NCBI GenBank assembly: GCA_003971905.1
Contig: RSEE01000008.1
Location: 744,001 to 808,000 of the forward strand
Direction: 5' to 3'
DNA: 64,000 bases
DNA from: Moniliella sp. 'wahieum'
Lineage: Eukaryota; Basidiomycota; Moniliellomycetes; Moniliellales; Moniliellaceae
Shown piece after piece: positions 55,907 through 64,000 of this stretch. The notes beneath the pieces were generated by a model that had not been told where the DNA came from, made no database searches, and was given only the letters and a program-made list of their open reading frames with translations. Position 1 is the stretch's first letter, and each line of letters begins with the position of its first letter. A program made the translations under genes and the position numbers.

Positions 55907-56876
55907 CGTGGTCCCTGAGGGAGACCAAGGAATCGTGAGAGATGTGAGGAAGAGGATAATTCCAAACAGAATGATGAGGGAAGGGGAAGGGGAAGGGAAG
56001 AGGAAGAGGAAGAGATGGGCACAGCAGAAGAGACAGCCACAGGGGAAGTAGAGGTTGGTTCCGAGTCGATTCTGGAATGGGCTGGACACTCTTCCTGCTC
56101 CAGCGATGCGCCAGGCGGGTCTTCAATCACCCGGATTGTTGCCAGCCTTGACAGCAGGGGCGTTGTTGTGCGATGGCGCTGCGACATGTGGGTAGAGTAG
56201 TGGAGCGTATAGTAGTTGTGGAGAGAGCCGATGTGGAGGAGGGGTGTGGGGGGGTTAGACCAGCGTGGGTAGTGAGCTTGCTATCACTGGAATGTGTGTT
56301 TGGGTTATTGGTGGTGGGGAGGAGTGGTAGTGAAGATGGAGTGGTAGTGAAGATGGAGTGGTTGAAGGGGAGGTGTGTTGGAGACAGTAAATCAGGGGCC
56401 TGATCGGCAGAAGGGTCTATATATACTCTCTCGGGTCAGAGAGAGGAGAATGAAGACTGGAGAGTGTTCCAGTGTGAGAGGGCCGCGATGAAATATGCTG
56501 CCATTGAGCTTGAAGCCTGTGGGCCACACGGTTCGGAGCTTATTCTCTCCTCCTTGATATATACACACACACCAACACACTACCCTGTGGGTATTCCTAC
56601 AGTGTACGTGCACCGCCCTCTCCCTATATTATCCATCACAACGTCTTCTCGACGCTGTTGCGGTCGCTACAGCTGTCGCATCTGTGACATGTGACAAAAG
56701 AACCAGTGGTATAGATAGTCCGCGTGAGAGGGAGAGGAGATGAGGGTTTGGATCCAAGAGACTGAGGAAAGAGAGAGAGGTGCCCTGTTAGACGTTAGGG
56801 GCAGAACATATAGGGGAGAGTCGTCTAGACCAGCGCCACAACCGACCGGTGATGTGGAACCAGCTATACAGGCGTG

Positions 56877-56918
56877 ATGCATGGCGCATGATGTATGATG
56901 CATGATGCATGATGCATG
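56877..56918. repeat. Heptad palindrome array, ATGCATG type, six units
   Basis: ATGCATG, GCGCATG, ATGTATG, ATGCATG, ATGCATG, ATGCATG in one register. Confidence 0.85.
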
Positions 56919-57159
56919 ATGGCGCTGACAGCACCGCGACTGCCGCTGCAGTTTTTGCTTATTCAGTTGTCTCCTGGGCCGATTAGGCGCAGCCTGTCTC
57001 TTTGTCCCAGCCTGAAGGTCTGAAAATGATGTGGCTGCTGTACGGTGTAGACACGAGCATGGCATTCTAGATGGGCCTTGTTGAGCCGCGGGTGCCTCGT
57101 GCTTTGGCCCATGTCCCTTCACTTCCTCCTCAGGCCTAGAAGTACCGCTGTTTTCTCCT

Positions 57160-57160
<1 letters not shown>

Positions 57161-57192
<32 letters not shown>
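57161..57192. repeat. T32 homopolymer
   Basis: Thirty-two consecutive T; true length uncertain. Confidence 0.8.
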
Positions 57193-57196
<4 letters not shown>

Positions 57197-57513
57197 GTCC
57201 CGCAGCTTAGCCCCTGATGGCGACTCGCTGCTTGATGTTTCTGTACTAAGGCATTGCTGGTTGCCACACCACCACCACTAGTGCGGTTGCATCACTCTTG
57301 AGGACCATCCGGACTACAGATCTCATCAGGCCTCATGTTCTCAGACCTCTCTCCTGTCTTCAACGCGTCGGCTTCAGTACCTGCTACGTACTCGAATCCC
57401 GCCTGCAAAGCTCATCAAGCAACACCACAGCGTCCTCGCGTCAACCCCCCATCATCAATTCCAGTCAAAAAAGCAGCCTTGAAGGCTTTGGTAGGAGGGA
57501 GAGAAAAAGAGAA

Positions 57514-57609
57514 TGACGAGAGTGGGATTCGAACCCACGCCCCGGAGGACTGCGGTTAAAGGTTGGAGCCACCTTAACACAGCGCGTTAGACCACTTCGC
57601 TATCTCGCC
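57514..57609 (-). tRNA. tRNA-Leu (AAG), intron-containing, copy A
   Basis: Acceptor GGCGAGA pairs with TCTCGTC (one G-T pair), discriminator A. D-stem GCG/CGC; anticodon stem CTGTG/CGCAG; loop TTAAGG-C gives anticodon AAG. T-arm GTGGG-TTCGAAT-CCCAC is perfect. An intron of 16 nt (TGGCTCCAACCTTTAA) follows position 37, and its CCTTTAA end can pair with the anticodon loop, as in eukaryotic pre-tRNAs. It has the extra variable length expected of tRNA-Leu. Confidence 0.92.
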
Positions 57610-57930
57610 GCATGAGATGCCAGAGTGGGATCATGGGGGGCAGGACGGATGGAGGTGCGACGGGTGTATACGCGGTGGGCCATGTGGGTAGGAGTGGGCG
57701 TGAGGATGAGGACCGTCAATCAAGTTGGTCAGCCCATCAATCAGCCTCTCTCATGCCGCCTACTACTTCTACCACGTTCGGCGTCCGCCCAGGCACTCCA
57801 TGGCCCTGCCTCAGGTGCCCTCTCAGATCTCAGGCCTCTCATCCTGCCTCTCACGGCCCCGCACGGCTGCTGTATGGTGCTGCCACGCCCAGGTAGGGTT
57901 CGCACCTGCGCGGCCCCCTGCGTCGGGTAC
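57514..57930. repeat. Tandem duplication, tRNA block, copy 1
   Basis: tRNA-Leu plus about 320 bp of 5' flank is homologous to 60,394-61,003. Shared landmarks include CCATGTG near the tRNA and GGTAGGGTTCGC followed by GGCCCCCTGCGTC or CAGCCCCCTGCGTC near the far end. Confidence 0.7.
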
Positions 57931-57984
57931 TGCTGTGCTTGCGTGTTCTTCTTCTTCCTTGTTGCAGTCATCGATCTCTTCGGA

Positions 57985-58714
57985 CGCAAAACACTTCAGC
58001 CCAAACGCTTCCTCCCGGCCCGGCTGGCGTTCAGCCAGGTACAGGTCATGGTCGTATTGACTCAGATCCATGGCTAGCCTCAGCTCCCAGACAAACTCCA
58101 GCTCTTTTGTGCATGGCGTTCCAGGGATTCTACTTCCATATGCGAAGCGGCCAAGGCGACCTGTAACTCCCTTTCCTCGAGTGTTGTTTCACGCGCTTGC
58201 TTTCTTGCGCTTCACGGCGTGAATTCTCTAGGGCCAACGCCAGCTCAGGGTCAGGGCCCCAAATGTCATCATGTGTCTGACCTTGCTCTTCCTCCTCCAC
58301 TGGAGCAGGGGCCATAGTAACAACTTGCTGCTGCGCCATTCGTCCGTTTCTCGTCGCGCTTCTTCCCGTTCAGTTTGCTCTCGCGCTGACTCGGCCAGAG
58401 CATCGTTCAGAGCCCGTTGCGCTTCCTCCTGCTCCCTTGTATCCGCAAAGAGGCAGCGATAGCTCTGAGAACTCGGGATTTCGTCTTCGGTTTCGGTTTC
58501 GTTTCGGTTTCGGTTTCGTCTTCGGTTTCGGTTTCATCATCGTCATGGTCATCGTACATCGAGTGAGCGGTGTTATTGGCGTGTTGGCATCGTTCAGGCC
58601 AAAATATCTCACGTCGTCAGGAGGGAGAGGAGGGAAGGGGGGGGGAAAACGGGTGGGGTAGAGAAGGGAGGGGAAGGGAAGAAGGGGGAGGGGAATAAGC
58701 AGGGCATCGTCCAC
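57985..58714 (-). pseudogene. UIM-containing protein, copy B, degenerate
   Basis: Paralogue of copy A. Recognisable parts are YFGLNDANTP (compare DMFGITDANDAN), an acidic tract encoded by a TTCGGT hexamer repeat (58,488-58,545) in place of copy A's TCATCG, AQQQVVTMAP, QGQTHDDIWG, the UIM DPELALALENSRREAQ, and a tail around AMDLSQYDHDLYLAERQ. The parts lie in different frames and the third UIM is hard to see. It is either a decaying duplicate or a functional gene obscured by base losses. A third alternative is a truncated but expressed gene using the ATG at 58,712-58,714. Confidence 0.5.
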
Positions 58715-59246
58715 TGGGGTCGTTTCGGGAAATAGGGAGGAAGCTCTTCGTACTCCGCCAATACGCGAGGCTCAGGATCATACACTCGGATTGATGGCAG
58801 CCTTGTCAGAAATATGATCTGGCGCGGGGGCGATAGGGCATAATGAATAAGAGCAAGTGGAGAATAGATGCGGGGCCGGTGTGGAGGGGGAAGACCAGCG
58901 CGGGCGATATGCGCTGCCACAGAATTGTTTATTGGTTTGGTGGAGAACAGAGACCGAGGATGAGCGATGAGATCTGAGAGCGAATGGAGGAGTGCGGGAG
59001 GAAATAAACCAAGAGAGGATAAAGCTACTAAGCTGGATATCGACAGGGTCATATATACTTGGCGTTTCTACTTCAATTCTCTGCACATAGTGTGGCCCCC
59101 GGTGGGATGGATTTTGGGTCCCAGCACGACTAGTGAGACGCAAAAGGGGGATGAAGACTGATATGTGCTCGATTAACTAGTAACATGAGAGGGTCGAGAA
59201 AGACGCTTCCATTGGGTGTACCTGGGCCACACGATTCGGAGCTTAC
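57985..59246. repeat. Tandem duplication, UIM block, copy 2
   Basis: Partner of 55,178-56,543. The junction between copy 1 of the tRNA block and this block is near 57,930-57,985, as expected for a head-to-tail duplication of a [UIM gene - spacer - tRNA] unit. Confidence 0.7.
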
Positions 59247-60393
59247 GCGCTTGGTGATGCATCCTCATATTGTACATTCTGATATGATTTACAGAACTTA
59301 ACTGGCTGCGCCAAACAAACGCTGCACCTAAACCGTCCTGCTCACATCCGGCGTGTGCTGCTTTTATTGTTGGCATCAAATCCCAAAGTTAGGACACCAC
59401 CGCGGGGTCGCCAATAGACCAGTGCCTCTGGCTCCACCGCCCTTTGCTCTCAAACTGGATGTAGCGCGCGTGGATAAGAATGAGCGTGTGTGGTAGACAT
59501 GTTTGCCATATAAGTGGTGAATGTCGGCCGGGTGAACCACATCTCCAACGAGATCAATGAGACTCTTCATCAGTTAATTATATACTAAAGGGTAAGTAGG
59601 ATCTTATATATAGCCGAGATTATACTATTAGTAGGACGGCGTTAGGCATCGCCCCAACAGCTCCGCCACGACGCATGCGGACGAGGCGGTGAGGGGCGAA
59701 GGGCACCATGGCCAAGTAGCACCACACCACCAGCCTCGTGTGGGAAGAGAGCATGGGCGCAGGACGAAGGTGCCGAAATTTATTATTGGCAAACGTCTTT
59801 TCTTCAATGACAGCCTCCCCCCCTCAGGGAGGGCAACTCGGACCGCGTACGGTTGGAAGAGCGCGAAGAGGTGGTGTCCGGGTTGACGAGGCATACACCG
59901 GCGTTGCGGTCCCAAGGTTGCGTTGGCCTCTATGCGGACAGAGGAACATCAAGCAGCCAGTCGCCACCAGAGTCTAACTTGCGGAACAAGGAAAACAGGA
60001 GGGAGAAAAACAATGGAACTCCTACGCTGCGGACTAAAGGAGACGTTACCACCCACATATCACACGAGCGACCCACGGTGGCTCAAACGTGGGTGGCTCA
60101 ACACACCAATAATTATGCGCAGTCCGATTGAGAGACGCTTCGGTGCTGTGTGTGATAATAGAAAAAAACGGTCTGCCCCCTCTCTCCTTGGACGAGGGAG
60201 GGTAGCTGGGCCGCAGGAGGGCCAAAAGGCGCTGAATGCCGGCAGGGGCAGCAAGCTAGAGGCCAGAAAGACGTTGGCTGCGGTGTGGAGGGTGTGTGCC
60301 TGTTGGTACAGAGGGCTTTGCACTGTGCGCCGCGCCTGATGAGTCGCGGACGGTCGTTGCCAGGAAGCGTCAGGAGGGGAATGAAAAAGAAAG
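59247..60393. other. Intergenic between UIM copy B and tRNA copy B
   Basis: Open frames up to about 140 residues without motif. AT-rich patch at 59,570-59,640 (TATATA words). No gene supported. Confidence 0.5.
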
Positions 60394-60487
60394 TGACGAG
60401 AGTGGGATTCGAACCCACGCCCCGGAGGACTGCGGTTAGGGGGGGAGCTCCTTAACACAGCGCGTTAGACCACTTCGCTATCTCGCC
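60394..60487 (-). tRNA. tRNA-Leu (AAG), intron-containing, copy B
   Basis: The mature sequence is the same as copy A as far as I can compare. The intron is 14 nt (AGCTCCCCCCCTAA) and differs in sequence. Anticodon AAG, discriminator A, perfect T-arm. The exons are conserved while the intron has diverged, which indicates selection on the tRNA after duplication. Confidence 0.92.
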
Positions 60488-60635
60488 GCGTGGGGGCTGG
60501 TCAATGTGCAGGTGGGGGGGATGGATGGGGTGCAACGGGGATATGCGCTGGTGGTCCATGTGCGTGGTGAGAGCGCTAGTGAGTACTGAGTACCACTGAG
60601 TACCGCTGAGTCTCAGTGTACGCCTCACTAGCTTC

Positions 60636-60663
60636 ACTAGTTACTAGTTACTAGTCACTAGTC
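60636..60663. repeat. Heptad palindrome array, ACTAGT type, four units
   Basis: ACTAGTT, ACTAGTT, ACTAGTC, ACTAGTC in perfect register; the linker base changes from T to C midway. Confidence 0.85.
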
Positions 60664-61224
60664 ACTGCTCAGCTGAGCCTCAGCGTTGAGCAGCAGTGTC
60701 GTGGGCGCGCGCTGAGCCTGAGCGCTGACGCGGGAGAGACGCGTGATGCGTGAGGACGAGGACCGTCGATCATCGATCACGCTTCCGAGCGGAGGGCTGG
60801 GGGCGGCTGCTGAACGCGATTGCACCGATTGGTGCGGCGGGATGTCACATGCTTCATCACATGCCGCCTGCAACTTCTACCAGCGTTCGGTATCCGCGGA
60901 GGCACTGTCGGGCGCTGTCCAGCACTGCCTTGCACGGCCGCGCGCGGCGGCTGTGTGCTGCAGCCGCCCGGTAGGGTTCGCTTCGGCGCAGCCCCCTGCG
61001 TCTGACGTCATGTCAGCGATCGCCCCCGCGCACCGGGGCGCTGTGGGGCGCGGGCGGCTGCGCTGCTGCTGTGCGGGCACCCGCCCGCTGTTCCCCCTGC
61101 GTCGCCCGGGCTCTCGCGGCGGCGGCCAGCGCAGGCAGCTGCCCTCCGCTTCCTCGCCTAGCCCTCGCCTCTACACTCGCCCACGCCCCGCCCCCCCCCC
61201 CACCACCCATCCCCATCCCCACGC

Positions 61225-64000
61225 ATGGAGCCTTCTCCCCTCGGGGGCAGGCGGCGGCGGCAGTGCGCCCGCCCGACACCATGCCGCCGACAGCCGTCTG
61301 CTCGCCAACCTCATCCGCGCCGAGAAGACTCGATGGGCGCCCTCGCCACGCCGACCCTGCCCTCCACACCGCCGCCTCGGCCCTCGTGCCTGGGGCGCCG
61401 CTGAGGGCTCCGGCGGCGTCGGCGCCACCGCCGACATGGCCAGCACCGCCGCCGTCGCCGGCCTCCTCCACGCCGTCGCCGACTCGCAGCGCACCCACGT
61501 CGCCGCCATCGACGGCTACCGCGCTGCGCTCAAGGACGTCTTGGCCCGCGAAGATTCCATCCGCGACGTGCTCCGTGACCGCGACATCCTGGTCAGCCGC
61601 TTGATCAAGGCCAGCAAGAAGCGTGTCAAGGACACCCGCGTCGATGCGCAGGCCGAGAAGATCAACGAGGCCCAGCGCGAGCTGCGCGCCTGCGAAACTG
61701 TCCTCGCCGCCGAACAGGCCGCCTTGGTCGGTGTCAAGCGCCGCACCTTTAAGGAGGCTCTTACCATGCGCGCCAAGACCATGGGTGACGTGGGCAACGC
61801 CATGGTCGAGGCCGCCCAGGAAACCATTATGCTCCTTGATGGCTTTGACTCGCAACGCCCCACGTTTTATCCCGACGATGCCTCCACCTACCCTGCCTCG
61901 CCCGACCACCAACGCGCCCCCCGAGTTTTACTCCCAACCGCCCCCGATGATCCAGCCTGCGTATGAACCTGGCTCGACGTTCCCGGACACGGCGTCCTAC
62001 GCCGACCCCGGATACGCGCGTACGTTTTCTCTCCTCCCCCCCATTCTCGCATGCAACTAACCCCCCCTTCTCTGTCCGCGCCCATGTCAAAAGTCACCGC
62101 AGTACCCCCCGTCCATGTATGCGAATGTTCCTCCCGGCCAACAATTTGGCGCTTCTGACCCACCTGGCGTGCACCCCCCGGCTCCGAGCCGTACGATGCA
62201 ACGCCGGTGAGTGAAGCTCCCTCGGTTTCTGTTCCTGGTTCTACTGGTTTCCCATCTGCGTCCAACTCTCCCCCTTCGCTGCGGGGTGCGGTTGCCACGC
62301 CTGTCGAACGTCCTTCCATCCCTGCCCCGCACCGCCTCAACTCCCAAACTGGAGTTGGCTCTGACGCCTTCTTCCCATCTGTGTCCGATCCTAACGATGT
62401 CCCGCCCGATCCGGCGGGCGCGAACGAGGAAGAGAATACGAGAATGGCGTGCCCTTGGACCTCGCCGCTTTAAAAGCCTATCCGGCGCCCGCGAATGAAC
62501 ACACTGCCCCACCGCCCCCTTAGCGCTGGTGGGGTCAGTGGCGGTGCGCCGGTCCTGTCTTCCCCCCACAGCGTTGCCCCTCTTTCCGCTCCCTTAGGTC
62601 CCGGGACTCAAACCGGAACCGGGACTGGGAGCGGTGCCCACTTGGCCCCCACAACAGGCCATTTTAGTGCCTCCTCCTCCTCCATCCCTACCCCCTCTCT
62701 CTTCTTTCCCACCAACAACTGCAACACCTCTCTCCCGAACAACAACAGTATTTCGCACAACAACAACAGTTTGCGTCCCCTTCCCCAGGCTCGGTCCATC
62801 AACTCTATCCTGGCCCCCCTGGCTCCGGCTTGCAGCAATCCCGGGGTAGCTACTACGACGAGTCATATGCGCCGTATGAGCAGCCAGGCTTCCCGTCGCC
62901 GTATAGCGGGGCTGCAGCTTCTACCTTTTCGGCTTCCGTCAGCGGTGCAGGCGGCCGAGCGAGCAGCCTGACCAACCCGGCCTATCTGCCTCACCAGAAC
63001 AATTATCAACCGGGAACGTTCCAGAACAGCTCGAGCTACCAGCAGGCGCTACAGGGCATCACTTCGAACGAAGAAGGTGGCGATCCACCTGCCACTGGTC
63101 GCCCTGGACCGTCGAAAAAGCCATCGGGCCTTTTGGGACGAATGAGCAAACTTTTCCGTCCTGATAATGTTCCTTCTCTTCTCCCCGGTGCGGGAGGCAG
63201 GCGTGCTTCTCGTGAGGAACCCCAGGAAGAGGACAGTTCCGGGGACGAAAGCGCTCGTTTGCCTGAACCTACCGGCGACGGTTGGCACACTCGCACTGCT
63301 GGTAACCTTCGTTCGATTAAGGGCGAGAGTTCCCGTTCCTTTTTGGCTCGGGCTACTGGCCGAGGAGGTGGTGGCTCCTCCTCAGACGAGGACGAGGGGG
63401 AGGTGACCGAGAGACATGTCAATGGCCATTTCGCCTCGGACGCCGCGTCGACGCGGACGGGCAAACGTTCTCTGCTAAGCCGCATGGCTGGCAAGCCGGC
63501 CGCTGCTACCGAGGAGGTCTCGATATCTAACCGGAGCACACGCGACGAAGACGCGGAAGTGCAACGGCGGGTGCACGAGTCGGTGGTAGGTGCTGGGATT
63601 GGGCGACAACCTGTTCCGCCTGCCCAGAAAGAGCAGGCAGACGGTAGGTTGGTTCGCTCTGTCTCCAATCCCACCGGTGCCACCCCCCGGTCAAACGCAA
63701 GGTGACCAAGAAGGTCAAACGTCCTGCTCGCCCTAGTTCGCGCGCCACGTCGGAACCAGGTAGTGGTGCTGGCGCCAAGCCCGCCGGGGCTGCCACCACC
63801 ACCACTGTGAAACGTTCGACCAGTGTGGCGACCAAGCCACGCACTGTGACCGTAACCGGCGATGCTAGCACAGGGACCCGCCACTCGCGCATCTCTTCCG
63901 CCGGGCATGGATCCGCGGCCGGTAAGCATTCGTCTGTTACCCCGTTGTTGCCGCCAGGGAAGTATGCCATCTCGAACTGGGTGGCCAACTCCAAGGATGT
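61225..64000 (+). CDS. IVY1-like/BAR-like membrane-binding protein, partial
   Basis: Runs off the right end. MEPSPLG begins at 61,225. The N-terminal helical part has DSRLLANLIRAEKT, an Ala-rich TAAVAGLLHAVADSQRTHVA, EDSIRDVLRDRDILVSRLIK, EAQRELRACETVLAAEQAAL and VGNAMVEAAQETIMLLDGF. This order (LLxNLIxAEK, then RDREILVxRLIKASK, then a coiled coil) is what I recall from a basidiomycete family distantly like yeast Ivy1, a phospholipid-binding vacuolar protein. The long C-terminal part is disordered: Pro/Gln/Asn-rich, then YDESYAPYEQPGFPSPYSGA, KKPSGLLGRMSKLFRPDN, acidic-serine SSSDEDEGEVTE, and a basic KRKVTKKVKRPARPSSRATS tail at the window edge. Frame changes at about 61,250, 61,350, 61,930, 62,480 and 63,690 (C run). 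Family assignment moderate; function inferred. Confidence 0.5.

Larger units (their letters stand above)
55178..56543. repeat. Tandem duplication, UIM block, copy 1
   Basis: Homologous to 57,985-59,246: same UIM gene order, the same CTTCAGCCCAAA at one end and GGGCCACACG-TTCGGAGCTTA at the other. Divergence is substantial, especially in the acidic tract. Confidence 0.7.
55907..57513. other. Intergenic upstream of UIM copy A
   Basis: No gene seen. Contains the ATGCATG array at 56,877 and a T32 run at 57,161-57,192. Open frames on the minus strand at 55.9-56.2 kb are hydrophobic and lie directly upstream of the UIM start; a longer N-terminus is possible but unsupported. Confidence 0.5.
60394..61003. 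repeat. Tandem duplication, tRNA block, copy 2
   Basis: Partner of 57,514-57,930, longer because of a palindrome-rich insert (60,570-60,770) with ACTAGT and AGTACT words. Confidence 0.7.

Overview
The window is nuclear DNA of a fungus, most likely a basidiomycete. The evidence is short spliceosomal introns (54-105 nt, one with a perfect TACTAAC branch site), fungal DASH/Dad2, a fungal SPX-RING ligase, Hsp78, Vac8, UPS/PRELI and Mpv17 homologues, cytosolic ribosomal protein genes with 5'-UTR introns, and intron-bearing tRNA-Leu genes. The species cannot be named from the sequence.

Layout. 1-2.4 kb: gene-poor, low complexity. 2.4-5.0 kb: Sac7-type RhoGAP (+). 6.0-6.8 kb: Dad2 (+), behind a promoter packed with 7-bp-spaced E-box-like words. 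7.2-11.0 kb: HSL-type alpha/beta hydrolase (-). 12.3-14.0 kb: divergent RPS6 (-) and RPS13 (+). 15.1-15.9 kb: Par32/DUF3602-like protein (+). 16.7-17.7 kb: cryptic multi-exon gene (-). 18.2-25.1 kb: a large inverted repeat whose arms each carry one copy of a small secreted protein, with a third diverged paralogue in the spacer. 26.4 kb: RPL13 (+). 27.8-28.8 kb: Mpv17/PMP22 family (-). 31.2-35.6 kb: PAB1 and VAC8 (+). 36.2-38.8 kb: SPX-RING E3 ligase (-). 39.5 kb: small two-exon gene (+). 40.8-43.3 kb: HSP78 (-). 44-45.1 kb: single-pass membrane protein (-). 46.1-46.9 kb: PRELI/UPS lipid-transfer protein (-). 47.8-48.4 and 49.1-50.2 kb: hypothetical genes (-). 51.5-52.7 kb: VTT/TVP38-type membrane protein (+). 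53.7-61 kb: a tandem duplication of a ubiquitin-interacting-motif (UIM) gene plus an intron-containing tRNA-Leu(AAG). 61.2 kb to the window end: an IVY1-like membrane-binding protein (+, partial).

The conserved genes are housekeeping: translation (RPS6, RPS13, RPL13, PAB1, tRNA-Leu), mitochondria (HSP78, UPS/PRELI, Mpv17), vacuole, trafficking and phosphate signalling (VAC8, VTT, IVY1-like, SPX-RING), mitosis (DAD2) and Rho signalling. They form no single pathway. The accessory parts are the secreted-protein inverted repeat and the UIM/tRNA duplication.

Two window-wide observations matter most. (1) Intergenic DNA contains many short arrays with a strict 7-bp period in which each unit is usually a palindromic hexamer of the form A-(4-bp palindrome)-T plus one linker base. 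At least ten different hexamers behave this way and some arrays switch hexamer without losing the register. (2) Many conserved genes (PAB1, VAC8, HSP78, Mpv17, RhoGAP, hydrolase, SPX-RING, UPS) are broken by single-base losses, nearly all at short homopolymers. These look like consensus errors of the assembly rather than pseudogenes. Coordinates of those genes are therefore spans, not clean reading frames.
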